NCBI GenBank assembly: GCA_021808185.1
Contig: JAKBCB010000178.1
Location: 1-7,266 of the forward strand
Source: Pseudomonadota bacterium
GTDB taxonomy: Bacteria > Pseudomonadota > Alphaproteobacteria > Acetobacterales > Acetobacteraceae
Direction of reading: 5' to 3'
Length of the DNA stretch: 7,266 nucleotides
A model generated the notes under the pieces. The model ran no database searches. It worked only from the letters and a program-made list of their open reading frames with translations, and had not been told where the DNA came from. The position numbers and the translations under genes were made by a program. This document shows positions 1 through 6,930 of this stretch, one piece after another; within the stretch, counting starts at the first letter, position 1, and every line of letters begins with the position of its first letter.

Positions 1-1
1 G

Positions 2-985
2 GCGCCGGGCTTCGTCGATCTGCAGGTAAACGGCGGCGACGGCGTGCTGTTCAACGACTCGCCGGATGCCGAGGGGCTGCGGCGGATCGCGGCGGCGCAT
101 GCGCGGCTCGGCACCACCGCGCTGCTGCCCACCCTGGTCAGCGCGCCGCGCGCGTTGCGGCAGGCAGCGATGGCGGCGGCGCGGGCGGCGCTGGCCGCCG
201 GCATTCCCGGCATCGTCGGGCTGCATCTGGAAGGCCCGTTCATCGCCCCGTCGCGCCGCGGCATCCATCCGCTCGCGCATCTCGGCGCCCCGACGGCGGA
301 GGAGATTGCCGAACTCTGCGCGCCGTTCCCCGGCCCGCTGCTGCTGACGCTGGCGCCGGAGATCGTGGCGGCGGCGGACGTGGCGGCCCTCGCCGCGGCG
401 GGCCGGCGCGTGTTCCTGGGCCACAGCGCGGCGACCATCGCGCAGGCTGCCGCGGCGCTGGCGGCCGGCGCGGCCGGCTTCACCCATCTGTTCAACGCTA
501 TGTCGCAGATCCTGCCGCGCGAGCCTGGCATGGTGGGTGCCGCGCTGGACAGCGCCGATGCCGCGGCCGGCATCATCATCGACGCACTGCACGTGCATCC
601 CGCCGCCATTCGCCTGGCCTTCGCCGCGCTGGGGCCGCAGCGGCTGTTCCTGGTGTCGGACGCGATGCCGACCGTGGGGCAGCCGGATGCCGCCGGCTTC
701 GTGCTGCACGGACGGCCGATCCGGTTGCAGGACGGCCGGCTGACCGATGCGGACGGCACGCTTGCCGGCGCGCATCTGGCGATGGCGGATGCGGTGCGCA
801 TCGCCGTACAGCAGGTGGGCCTGGATCTGTCCGCCGCCCTGCGCATGGCAACCGCGACGCCGGCCGGCGTGCTGGGGCTGCACGACCACGGCCGCATTGC
901 GCCGGGCGCGCGCGCCGATCTGGTCGCGCTGGATGCGGCGCTGCGCGTGGTGCGGGTGTGGCAGGCGGGCGTCGCGCTGGCGTAG
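2..985 (+). CDS. nagA: N-acetylglucosamine-6-phosphate deacetylase, 5'-truncated by window edge
   Basis: Amidohydrolase-superfamily enzyme that removes acetate from N-acetylglucosamine-6-phosphate, giving glucosamine-6-phosphate in cytoplasmic amino-sugar catabolism or cell-wall recycling. The reading frame is open from base 2, and the first visible residues, APGFVDLQVNGG, are the conserved start of the NagA barrel. By comparison with the roughly 380-residue E. coli enzyme, about 50-60 N-terminal residues lie outside the window; 327 residues are visible. In visible numbering, the metal ligands and catalytic groups expected for NagA are all present: Glu77 in HLEGP, His141 in LGHS, His162 in THLFNAM, His197 in DALHVHP and the catalytic Asp220 in VSDAMPTVG. 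The C-terminal GRIAPGARADLVALD segment closes the small beta-sandwich domain typical of amidohydrolases. An ATG or GTG inside this stretch (for example GTG at 44) is not a credible start because homology runs upstream of it. The gene converges on the next gene with only three bases between stops. Its operon partners, if any, lie to the left. Confidence 0.93.
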   Translation, partial: APGFVDLQVNGGDGVLFNDSPDAEGLRRIAAAHARLGTTALLPTLVSAPRALRQAAMAAARAALAAGIPGIVGLHLEGPFIAPSRRGIHPLAHLGAPTAEEIAELCAPFPGPLLLTLAPEIVAAADVAALAAAGRRVFLGHSAATIAQAAAALAAGAAGFTHLFNAMSQILPREPGMVGAALDSADAAAGIIIDALHVHPAAIRLAFAALGPQRLFLVSDAMPTVGQPDAAGFVLHGRPIRLQDGRLTDADGTLAGAHLAMADAVRIAVQQVGLDLSAALRMATATPAGVLGLHDHGRIAPGARADLVALDAALRVVRVWQAGVALA

Positions 986-988
986 GGT

Positions 989-1762
989 TCAGCGCCGGCG
1001 GAACTGCGGCGCCCGCTTCTCGCGGAAGGCGGCCCGCCCCTCCGCCGCATCCTCGGTCGCGAAGCAGACCGTCTGCAGGTCGCGTTCGTACTGGATCGCC
1101 GCCTCGACCGGCATGGTGAACGCGGCCCGCAGATTCAGCTTCGCCGTCTCCGCCGCGATCGGCGCGCGCTCGGCGATCGTGCGCGCGATCGCCTCCGCGC
1201 GCTCGCGCACCGACGCCGGCGCGACGACGTCGCTGACCAGCCGCCACGCCAGCGCCGTCGCCGCGTCCACCGGATCGCCGGTCATGATCATCAGCGCCGC
1301 ATTGGTCGCGCCGACCGCGTGCGCCAGCAGCGCCGTCATGCCGCCGCCGCCGATCCAGCCGAGCTTGATCTCCGGCGCCGCGAACCGGGCGGTGGCGGAG
1401 GCCACGCGGATATCGCAGCTCATCGCCAGCTCCAGGCCGCCGCCATAGGCGATGCCGTTGACGGCGGCCACCACCGGCTTGGTCAGCCGGCGCACCGCAT
1501 CGCAATAATCGGGGCGGCTGCGGAAGCTCCAGGGCGTCGGGTAGCCGTCCAGCTCCCCGATGTCGGAACCAGCGCAGAACGCGCGCTCGCCCGCGCCGGT
1601 CAGCACCACCGCCCGCACCTCGTCGTCATCGGCGCAGCGCGCCACATGCGCGATCAGCGCCTCCGTCATCGCCGGGGTCATCGCGTTCAGCTTGGCCGGC
1701 CGATCCAGCGTGATGGTCGCGACGCGGCCCGCGAGCGCCAGCGACACGCCGCCGTCGGTCAT
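989..1762 (-). CDS. Enoyl-CoA hydratase/isomerase family protein (crotonase fold)
   Basis: A 257-residue crotonase-superfamily protein of normal family length, acting on acyl-CoA thioesters in the cytoplasm. The oxyanion-hole segments are visible: AFCAGSDIGEL around residues 61-71 and AYGGGLELAMSCD around 105-117. Two glutamates sit where hydratases carry their catalytic pair: Glu111 in GGGLEL and Glu131 in APEIKLG, 20 residues apart as in mitochondrial enoyl-CoA hydratase. Genuine hydratase or hydratase-lyase chemistry is therefore plausible, rather than a degenerate relative. The usual PGxGGTQ stretch reads WIGGGGMT, a mild departure. Its ATG overlaps the stop of the CoA-transferase gene by four bases (ATGA), and a good ribosome-binding site (GGGGGAG, 8 nt spacing) precedes it, so this start is well supported. 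It is the last gene of the operon and most likely acts on the thioester made by the transferase. The exact substrate is unknown, and an isomerase or retro-aldol (lyase) activity cannot be excluded. Confidence 0.9.
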   Translation of the reverse strand: MTDGGVSLALAGRVATITLDRPAKLNAMTPAMTEALIAHVARCADDDEVRAVVLTGAGERAFCAGSDIGELDGYPTPWSFRSRPDYCDAVRRLTKPVVAAVNGIAYGGGLELAMSCDIRVASATARFAAPEIKLGWIGGGGMTALLAHAVGATNAALMIMTGDPVDAATALAWRLVSDVVAPASVRERAEAIARTIAERAPIAAETAKLNLRAAFTMPVEAAIQYERDLQTVCFATEDAAEGRAAFREKRAPQFRRR

Positions 1763-2952
1763 GGCTGCGACTCCCCCAGCACGCGGCGCCGGATCAGATC
1801 GTCGATCTCCGCCTCGCTGCGGCCGAGCGCGCGCAGCACTTCGCGCGTATGCTCGCCCGCCAGCGGCGCACCGCGCGCCACCGTCGCGGGCGTGCGGCTG
1901 AAGCGCACCGGAAAGCCCGGCGTCTTCACCCGCCCCTCGGTCGGATGCTCGTACTCGACGAAGGTGCCGTTGTGGCGGATCTGCGGATCGTCCACCAGAT
2001 CAGCATAGCCGTAGACCGGGCCGGCCCAGATGTCGTTGCGGGCGAACAGGTCCAGCCATTCGGCCGTGCTGCGCAGCTTCAGCCGCTCGCGCGTGCGGGC
2101 GAAAATCTCGTCGCGCCGCGTCCAGGTATCCACCTCGTCGTCCATCGTCGCGAAGGAAGGCTCATCGATCAGCGCACCGAATTTGCGCAGCGGCGGGAAC
2201 GCCACGATGATATGGCCGTCGCTGGTGGCGAAGGCACCGTACGGCGCGCGGATATAGACATGCGCATGCGGCTCGGCCGAACGCTGCTGCAGCTTGCCGG
2301 CGACGGTGAACACCGACAGTTCCTGCATCTGCAGCGTGGTGATCGCGTCCAGCATGTTCACCTCCACCTTCTGCCCCTCGCCGGTGCGCTCGCGGTGCAG
2401 CAGCGCCGCCAGCGCGCCTTCGAAGGCGGTATAGGCGGTGACTGCATCGACCAGATATTGTCCGGCGGGCGTCGGCGGCTGGTCGGCGCGGCCGGCCGAC
2501 AGCATGGCGCCCGACATGCCCTGCAACACCAGGTCCTGGCCGGGCCGGTTCACATACGGCCCCGTCTCCCCATAGCCGGACATGGAAACGTAGACGAGGC
2601 GCGGATTGACCGCCAAAAGCGACTCGTAGTCGATGCCGAGCCGCTGCGCGACGCCGGGCCGGTAGTTCTGCAGGAACACGTCGGCATCGCGCACGAGTTG
2701 CAGCAGGATCGCCTTGCCTTCCGGCGCCTTCAGGTCGATCGCCAGCGACCGCTTGTTGCGGTTCAGCGACAGGAAGGAGACATTGATCCGCCGTCCGCGC
2801 GCGCCGCCGGCCGCGACATGGCGCTGCCATTCGCCGTCCACCGGTTCCAGCTTGATCACATCCGCGCCGAGATCGCCGAGACGCTGGGCGGCGAACGGTC
2901 CCGCCATCGCGATCGAGCAGTCCAGCACGCGATATCCCGAGAGAATGCCCAT
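1759..2952 (-). CDS. CaiB/BaiF family (class III) CoA-transferase
   Basis: A 397-residue family III CoA-transferase, which moves CoA between carboxylic acids by an enzyme-bound aspartyl intermediate. The N-terminal Rossmann-like segment LSGYRVLDCSIAMAGPFAAQ, the LGADVIKLEPVDG strand-turn, SLNRNKRSLAIDLK and the SGYGETGPYVNRPGQDL region are all standard for formyl-CoA transferase relatives. Asp169 in GQYLVDAV occupies the position of the catalytic aspartate (Asp169 in oxalate formyl-CoA transferase). The C-terminal part carries TPGFPVRFSRTPA and the family's closing GEHTREVL motif. The frame stays open upstream to 3387, but that extension lacks any family homology and is only a shadow of the dehydrogenase gene. 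The ATG at 2952 follows the dehydrogenase stop as TGATG, so translation is probably coupled. It gives the operon a way to activate an organic acid without ATP. Donor and acceptor cannot be predicted; related enzymes use formate, oxalate, carnitine, succinate or aromatic acids. Confidence 0.92.
   Translation of the reverse strand: MGILSGYRVLDCSIAMAGPFAAQRLGDLGADVIKLEPVDGEWQRHVAAGGARGRRINVSFLSLNRNKRSLAIDLKAPEGKAILLQLVRDADVFLQNYRPGVAQRLGIDYESLLAVNPRLVYVSMSGYGETGPYVNRPGQDLVLQGMSGAMLSAGRADQPPTPAGQYLVDAVTAYTAFEGALAALLHRERTGEGQKVEVNMLDAITTLQMQELSVFTVAGKLQQRSAEPHAHVYIRAPYGAFATSDGHIIVAFPPLRKFGALIDEPSFATMDDEVDTWTRRDEIFARTRERLKLRSTAEWLDLFARNDIWAGPVYGYADLVDDPQIRHNGTFVEYEHPTEGRVKTPGFPVRFSRTPATVARGAPLAGEHTREVLRALGRSEAEIDDLIRRRVLGESQP
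1771..1777 (-). promoter_or_regulatory. Ribosome-binding site of the enoyl-CoA hydratase gene
   Basis: On the minus strand this reads GGGGGAG, with 8 nt to the ATG at 1762. It lies inside the final codons of the CoA-transferase gene, so the last operon gene can recruit ribosomes independently as well as by coupling through the ATGA overlap. Confidence 0.7.
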
Positions 2953-2954
2953 CA
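2950..2954 (-). other. TGATG stop/start overlap (translational coupling)
   Basis: The TGA of the dehydrogenase (2954-2952) and the ATG of the CoA-transferase (2952-2950) share one base. No strong Shine-Dalgarno sequence precedes this ATG, so reinitiation by the terminating ribosome is the likely mode of translation. This ties the level of the transferase to that of the dehydrogenase. Confidence 0.75.
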
Positions 2955-3707
2955 CATCATGATCCAGCCGCCATCGACGTTCAGCGTCTGGCCGGTGATG
3001 AAGCCCGCAGCCTCCGACGCGAAGAACAGCATCGCCGCGGCGATGTCGGCCGGCCGGCCGCGCCGCTTGATGGACTGGTGGTCGAGCACGAACCGCACAT
3101 ACCCCTCCGGGTCTGGATGAATCCGCTCGGCATCGGTGGGAAAGGCGCCCGGCGCGATGCAGTTGGCGGTGATGCCGCAGGGGCCGAACTCGCGCGCCCA
3201 GGCCCGCGTCAGCGTCACCATCGCGCCCTTGGAGGCGACATAGGGCGCCAGGTTGGCCCAGCCGCCGGACCGCGTGATGCTGGACACGTTGACGATCCGT
3301 CCGAAGCCGCGCCGGCGCATCCCTGGCAGCGCCGCCTGCACGCAGGCGACCGCGGCGGTGACATTGATCCGCTGCACCGCTTCCCACTCGGCGAAGTCGT
3401 ATTGCTCGAACGGCTTGGACGGATAGATCGCGGCATTGTTGATGACCGTGTCGATCGCCCCGTATTGCCCGGCGAGTTCGGCGACACGGCTTCGCACGCG
3501 CTCCGGCTTCGACAGGTCCAGACGTTCGATCTGCACCGCGCCCTGCCCGATTGCCGCCGCGCGAGCCGAGAGACTCGCGATCTTCGGCTCATCGATATCG
3601 ACCGCGATCACGCGTGCGCCCTGCGCGGCGAAGGTGAGCGCGACATCGGCCCCCAGCCCGCCCGCGGCGCCGGTCAGCAGCACCACCCGTCCGGCCAGGT
3701 CCGGCAC
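2952..3707 (-). CDS. Short-chain dehydrogenase/reductase (classical SDR, probably NAD-dependent)
   Basis: Classical SDR oxidoreductase, 251 residues from the chosen start. The order of motifs is complete: cofactor glycine motif TGAAGGLG at 12-19, NNAA at 90-93, Asn115, catalytic Ser143 in NVSS, Tyr156 and Lys160 in PYVASK, then PGAFPTD near 186-192 and the C-terminal GQTLNVDGGW. Asp37 at the end of beta strand 2 (AVDID) is the residue that favours NAD(H) over NADP(H). The frame could start at an ATG at 3752, but that would overlap the upstream gene by 44 nt and add a proline/arginine-rich tail outside the fold. I prefer GTG at 3707: it follows the upstream TAA by one base, has GGAG 7 nt before it, and puts the first beta strand at the normal distance. 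It probably oxidises a hydroxyl of the pathway intermediate; sugar, hydroxy acid and hydroxyacyl-CoA substrates all remain possible. Confidence 0.9.
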   Translation of the reverse strand: MPDLAGRVVLLTGAAGGLGADVALTFAAQGARVIAVDIDEPKIASLSARAAAIGQGAVQIERLDLSKPERVRSRVAELAGQYGAIDTVINNAAIYPSKPFEQYDFAEWEAVQRINVTAAVACVQAALPGMRRRGFGRIVNVSSITRSGGWANLAPYVASKGAMVTLTRAWAREFGPCGITANCIAPGAFPTDAERIHPDPEGYVRFVLDHQSIKRRGRPADIAAAMLFFASEAAGFITGQTLNVDGGWIMM

Positions 3708-3708
3708 C

Positions 3709-4908
3709 TTAGCGCTCCGGCCTGCCGCTGACGGGCGGGGCGGGAATGGCATCCCAGCGCCCGGTCAGCGCGGGATAATCGTCCCCCGGCTGCACGGCAA
3801 TGCCGGCGATCCGCTGCTCCGCCGCCGCGATCGCGGAAGCGCCATCGAGCACCGAGAAGCGCACCGTGTAGTCGCGCGCCTCGCCGTGCTCCAGCCAGGT
3901 CAGTTCCCCGCGCTCCTTGGCGAAGGGCTTGCCCATCACGTGATTGCTGGACGGCTCCAACCCCAGCGCGTAGTGGCCGGCGTGGAAGTTCTGCCATTCA
4001 TAATGGCATGGCAGTTCGCACTTGTCGGTCTCCACCATGAAGCCGAGGCCGAGTGTATCGTTGACCAGCGCGACCGGCACCCTGCCGTCACAATCCGCGC
4101 CCATCCAATGTTCCCAGACCTGCTCGTGGAAATTGACGCGCGGTGCCGGCATGTGGCGATAGCCGACGGCTTGCGCGCGATACTGGTCGGCATGCGCCGC
4201 CCAGGGCGTGTGCAGGATCGGCGCCAGGTACCGGCTGCCCTCGGCAAGCACCGGATGGCCGACGTTGATGTGGTACAGCATCATATGCGGCGTTCGGTAG
4301 AACCCGTGATTCACAACGCGATCATGCAGAGTGATGGAGGAGCCGCCGACGCGCGCCTCGATCCGACGGATCAGGTGCAGGTCCTCCCCGAACACGGTCG
4401 CCTGGTGCACCTGGCCTTCGCAGAACAGCACGCACTCGTCGCCGCGCCATTCCTCCCCATAGGCCAGCAGGCGGCCGGGGATCGTGCTGACGCGCCCGTG
4501 GATCGAACTGTCCACCGACTTGCGATGCACGTAATGGTAATGCGCCGCGTCGTCGGAATGCATGAACAGGATGTGGTCCAGCCCGCCGGTGCAGAGCAGG
4601 CCGGAGAACGACCGCAGCCAGGCCAGCCCGCCCTCGCCTTCGTATTCGTGCAGGCCGGGATGGCGGAAGCCGGTCGGCGAGTGCCAGCCGATCGCGGCGC
4701 CCTTGTACTCGCAGTCGGCGATGTCGAAGGCGCGGTCGGCGAGCACGGTGAAGCGCAGCCCCGTGCCGGTGCGGAACTCCAGCATCCGTACGCCCCGCTC
4801 CACCCCGTCGCCCAATGTCATCAGCCGCACACCGGCGAACTGTGACAGCGCCCCCGCGTGCATCGCCAGATCACGGCGCGAAAACTGCCGACCGTACAGC
4901 GCCACCAT
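3709..4908 (-). CDS. Aldose 1-epimerase-like protein (DUF4432 family)
   Basis: A 399-residue protein recognised as the galactose-mutarotase-like beta-sandwich family annotated as DUF4432. Members occur in carbohydrate gene clusters and are presumed to bind or epimerise sugars at the anomeric carbon; the true reaction of most is not known. Supporting stretches include VLADRAFDIADCEYKGAAIGW near 55-75, SFSGLLCTGGLDH at 100-112, LYHINVGHP at 211-219 and the C-terminal HYALGLEPSSNHVMGK at 312-327. His213 and Glu318 are candidates for the acid/base pair of mutarotases by position and context, which is my inference. The frame is open further upstream (to 5043), but that part overlaps the TIM-barrel gene and has no family character. 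The ATG at 4908 lies 4 nt after the upstream stop with GGAG 9 nt before it. No signal peptide or membrane segment is seen, so it is cytoplasmic. It may supply the right anomer to the oxidoreductase or the TIM-barrel enzyme. Confidence 0.85.
   Translation of the reverse strand: MVALYGRQFSRRDLAMHAGALSQFAGVRLMTLGDGVERGVRMLEFRTGTGLRFTVLADRAFDIADCEYKGAAIGWHSPTGFRHPGLHEYEGEGGLAWLRSFSGLLCTGGLDHILFMHSDDAAHYHYVHRKSVDSSIHGRVSTIPGRLLAYGEEWRGDECVLFCEGQVHQATVFGEDLHLIRRIEARVGGSSITLHDRVVNHGFYRTPHMMLYHINVGHPVLAEGSRYLAPILHTPWAAHADQYRAQAVGYRHMPAPRVNFHEQVWEHWMGADCDGRVPVALVNDTLGLGFMVETDKCELPCHYEWQNFHAGHYALGLEPSSNHVMGKPFAKERGELTWLEHGEARDYTVRFSVLDGASAIAAAEQRIAGIAVQPGDDYPALTGRWDAIPAPPVSGRPER
3715..3718 (-). promoter_or_regulatory. 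Ribosome-binding site deciding the dehydrogenase start
   Basis: GGAG on the minus strand, within the last codons of the DUF4432 gene, with 7 nt to the GTG at 3707. The rival ATG at 3752 is preceded only by a weak GGGC/GGG-type stretch, so this site favours the shorter protein. Confidence 0.55.
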
Positions 4909-4912
4909 GCGA

Positions 4913-5818
4913 CTACACTCCGTTCGCGCGCAGCTTGCCGTCCAGGAACCGCTTGGCCCGCGGCACATCTGATTCGTCGAGATGCTCGATGATGACGGAA
5001 ATGTTGGGGTGCTTCTCGGACAGGCGACGGAGATAGAGGTCATAGTTCAGGTCGCCGAGGCCCGGCGCCGGCAGCTCGATCGCGCCGACACCGCGGAAGG
5101 AATGCGCCTCGGACGCATCGATGTCGGCGTGCTTCTCCGTCGTGTCCGCCGACCGCTTCACGTCCTTGGCATGGGCGATCCGCACCCGGTCCGCCAGTGT
5201 GTCGAAGATCTGCTTCAGCACGTGGTCCATCCGGTCGATGTTGTGCGCCTCGAAATAGTTGGTCGGGTCCATCAGCAGGCCCAGCGCGGGGTGGTCGATT
5301 TCCGCGAACATCCGCACCGTTTCCTCGACTGAGCCGACCACGTTGTTGACGTAGGTCTCCAGCAGGAACACGGCGCCGTGGTCATAGGCGACCTGCGCCA
5401 GTTCCTTGATGACGCGGCGGCACTCCTCGAACCCTTCCTCGGTCTTGTTGCGGGGATGGGCGACCCAGTCGGACTCGGGGCCGAAGGTGCCGGTTTCCGA
5501 GATCACGTAGGGGGAGCCGAAATGGCGGGCGTGGCGGATGATCGCCTTCAGGTGATCCAGCCGCCGCCGCCGCTCCGCCGGGTCCGGATGCACGATGTTG
5601 GTATAGCCGGAAATGCAGCAGACCGGCAGGTCGTGGTCACGGAACACCTCCCGCACCTGCTTCGCCTTGGCGGCGGTGATCGAGTCCGGGGTCGAAAAGT
5701 CGATGTCCTTGAACGCGAGATCGAGCTGCACCGTGTTGAAGCCGAGCGCGCGGATGCGCCGCGCCTGCTCGGCGAGCGTGTACGGGAAATAGCCGGTGAA
5801 TATGCCGACCTGCATCAT
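4913..5818 (-). CDS. Sugar phosphate isomerase/epimerase-like TIM-barrel protein
   Basis: A 301-residue xylose-isomerase-like (AP endonuclease family 2) TIM barrel. It opens with the first beta strand VGIFTGYFPYTLAEQARRI and LGFNTVQLDL. Putative divalent-metal ligands fall at the ends of later strands as expected for the fold: Glu154 in FLLETY, Asp184 in LLMDPTNYF, His216 in RIAHAKDVK and Glu278 in VIIEHLD. Enzymes of this fold isomerise or epimerise keto-sugars, dehydrate inosose (IolE) or, in some glycoside pathways, cleave 3-keto-glycosides by elimination. Which applies here cannot be decided from sequence alone. The start is the first of two consecutive ATG codons (5818 and 5815), because a perfect GGAGG lies 8 nt before it. 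It is the second gene of the operon, 17 nt after the oxidoreductase, and likely uses that enzyme's keto-sugar product. The absence of a leader sequence indicates a cytoplasmic location. Confidence 0.9.
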   Translation of the reverse strand: MMQVGIFTGYFPYTLAEQARRIRALGFNTVQLDLAFKDIDFSTPDSITAAKAKQVREVFRDHDLPVCCISGYTNIVHPDPAERRRRLDHLKAIIRHARHFGSPYVISETGTFGPESDWVAHPRNKTEEGFEECRRVIKELAQVAYDHGAVFLLETYVNNVVGSVEETVRMFAEIDHPALGLLMDPTNYFEAHNIDRMDHVLKQIFDTLADRVRIAHAKDVKRSADTTEKHADIDASEAHSFRGVGAIELPAPGLGDLNYDLYLRRLSEKHPNISVIIEHLDESDVPRAKRFLDGKLRANGV

Positions 5819-5826
5819 TGCCGCGG

Positions 5827-5831
5827 CCTCC
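5827..5831 (-). promoter_or_regulatory. Ribosome-binding site of the TIM-barrel gene
   Basis: A full GGAGG on the minus strand sits in the 17-nt gap after the oxidoreductase stop, 8 nt before the first of two tandem ATG codons. It supports the start at 5818 over 5815. Confidence 0.75.
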
Positions 5832-5835
5832 CTGC

Positions 5836-6930
5836 TCAGCGGATTTCATCGACGGCGACGGCGCGGCGCGTGTCGAGTGAGCGGTATGCGGCCTCGACCA
5901 GCGCCATCGTGCGAACATTGTCGGCGATCGTCAGCGCGGGCGGCTCGCCGCATTTCAGCGCCCATTGCAACTGCTCCATCACGCCGGCGAAGGCATGCGG
6001 GAACCATCGCGTGTCCCAGTGCGGCTCGACCCAGATGCCATCGGTGTCGCGCACGCTGGCATAGCGCAGGGTGGAGGGTGCGCCCGCGGGATATTCGGGC
6101 CAGCCGATGGTGCCCTGCGCCACGCCGGCGGTACCCTCGACCCGCCATTTGATGTAGATGTCGGAGGCAAATCCCTCCTGCCGCGGTCCTGACCAGACAT
6201 CCTCCAGCGACACCGCCAGCAGGCCCGACGGAAAGCGCAGCGTGGACACGGTGATGCCGTCGCGATGCGCGAACTCGGTGCGCGGGTCACTGCGCGCGGC
6301 GGTGAAGACGTCGGCCGGGTCGCCGAACAGGAAGCGCAGCACGTCCAGGTGATGGATGCTCATGTTCAGCAGCGTCAACCGCGGATAGTCGCGCAGGAAG
6401 CTCTGCCAGTGCGGGATCGCCCGCATCTCGATGGTGGCGATCACCGGCTGGCCCAGCGCATCCCGGTCCAGCAACTGGCGCAGCACCCGGATCGACTGGT
6501 CGTGGCGCATGTTCTGGTTGACCGACACCGCCTTGCCGGAGACCCGCGCCTCCTCCGCCAGGCAGCGCGCCTCGGCGTGGTCCATCGCCAGCGGCTTCTG
6601 GGCCAGGATGCCGCGAATATGCGGCTGGCGCAGGGCGTGGCGGATCAGCGCCGGCTGCTGGTCCGGCGGGAAGGCGATGTCGAGGATTTCGACCGCCGGG
6701 TCCTCGATCAATGCGGCCGGAGTGGGATGGACGCGCTGAATGCCCCAGCGCGCCGCCACCGCGGCCGCCCGGGCCGGGGTGCGCGAGGCGATCGCGGCAA
6801 CCGGGAAGCCGGCAGCGTGGTAGGCGGCAAGCTGCACATCGGCCATGATGAAGCCGGCGCCGATGCAGCCGATGCGGAAATCCCGGCATCGGATCGGCGC
6901 GTCCGGCGTGAAGCCCAACGCCTTGTCCAC
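5836..6930 (-). CDS. Gfo/Idh/MocA family NAD(P)-dependent oxidoreductase
   Basis: A 364-residue member of the family that includes glucose-fructose oxidoreductase and inositol 2-dehydrogenase, which oxidises or reduces hydroxyls of sugars and cyclitols. The N-terminal Rossmann domain shows IGCIGAGFIMADVQ at 20-33 and IASRTPARA at 47-55. The catalytic lysine is Lys112 in AQKPLA; the usual glutamate of the EKP motif is Gln111 here. The C-terminal alpha/beta domain carries LLNMSIHHLDVLRFLFGDP at 187-204, where His193 is the probable catalytic histidine. Start: the most upstream possible codon is GTG at 6930, because an in-frame TGA stands 13 codons before it (6969-6967) with no other start between. 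The next ATG lies within the cofactor-binding loop. As first gene of the operon it probably oxidises the sugar moiety before the TIM-barrel enzyme acts. There is no twin-arginine or other signal peptide, so it is cytoplasmic, unlike periplasmic glucose-fructose oxidoreductase. Confidence 0.92.
   Translation of the reverse strand: MDKALGFTPDAPIRCRDFRIGCIGAGFIMADVQLAAYHAAGFPVAAIASRTPARAAAVAARWGIQRVHPTPAALIEDPAVEILDIAFPPDQQPALIRHALRQPHIRGILAQKPLAMDHAEARCLAEEARVSGKAVSVNQNMRHDQSIRVLRQLLDRDALGQPVIATIEMRAIPHWQSFLRDYPRLTLLNMSIHHLDVLRFLFGDPADVFTAARSDPRTEFAHRDGITVSTLRFPSGLLAVSLEDVWSGPRQEGFASDIYIKWRVEGTAGVAQGTIGWPEYPAGAPSTLRYASVRDTDGIWVEPHWDTRWFPHAFAGVMEQLQWALKCGEPPALTIADNVRTMALVEAAYRSLDTRRAVAVDEIR

Noticed and set aside
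992..1012. Short inverted repeat GCGCCG/CGGCGC as a possible terminator between the convergent genes
   Set aside because: Only 6 bp with a 9-nt loop, no T-run on either strand, and inside the hydratase coding sequence. It is indistinguishable from chance in this composition.
1849..3120. Long plus-strand open frame (423 codons) opposite the CoA-transferase and dehydrogenase
   Set aside because: Its translation is arginine/histidine-rich with no recognisable domain. It mirrors a well-supported gene on the other strand, and such antisense frames are expected in GC-rich coding DNA.
2953..3387. Upstream extension of the CoA-transferase frame
   Set aside because: The extra residues are an out-of-frame reading of the dehydrogenase gene. 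Family similarity begins exactly at the ATG at 2952, which overlaps the dehydrogenase stop.
3436..4845. Long plus-strand open frame (469 codons) opposite the DUF4432 gene
   Set aside because: Low-complexity composition without motifs, lying antisense to a protein with clear family features. It is a by-product of the high GC content.
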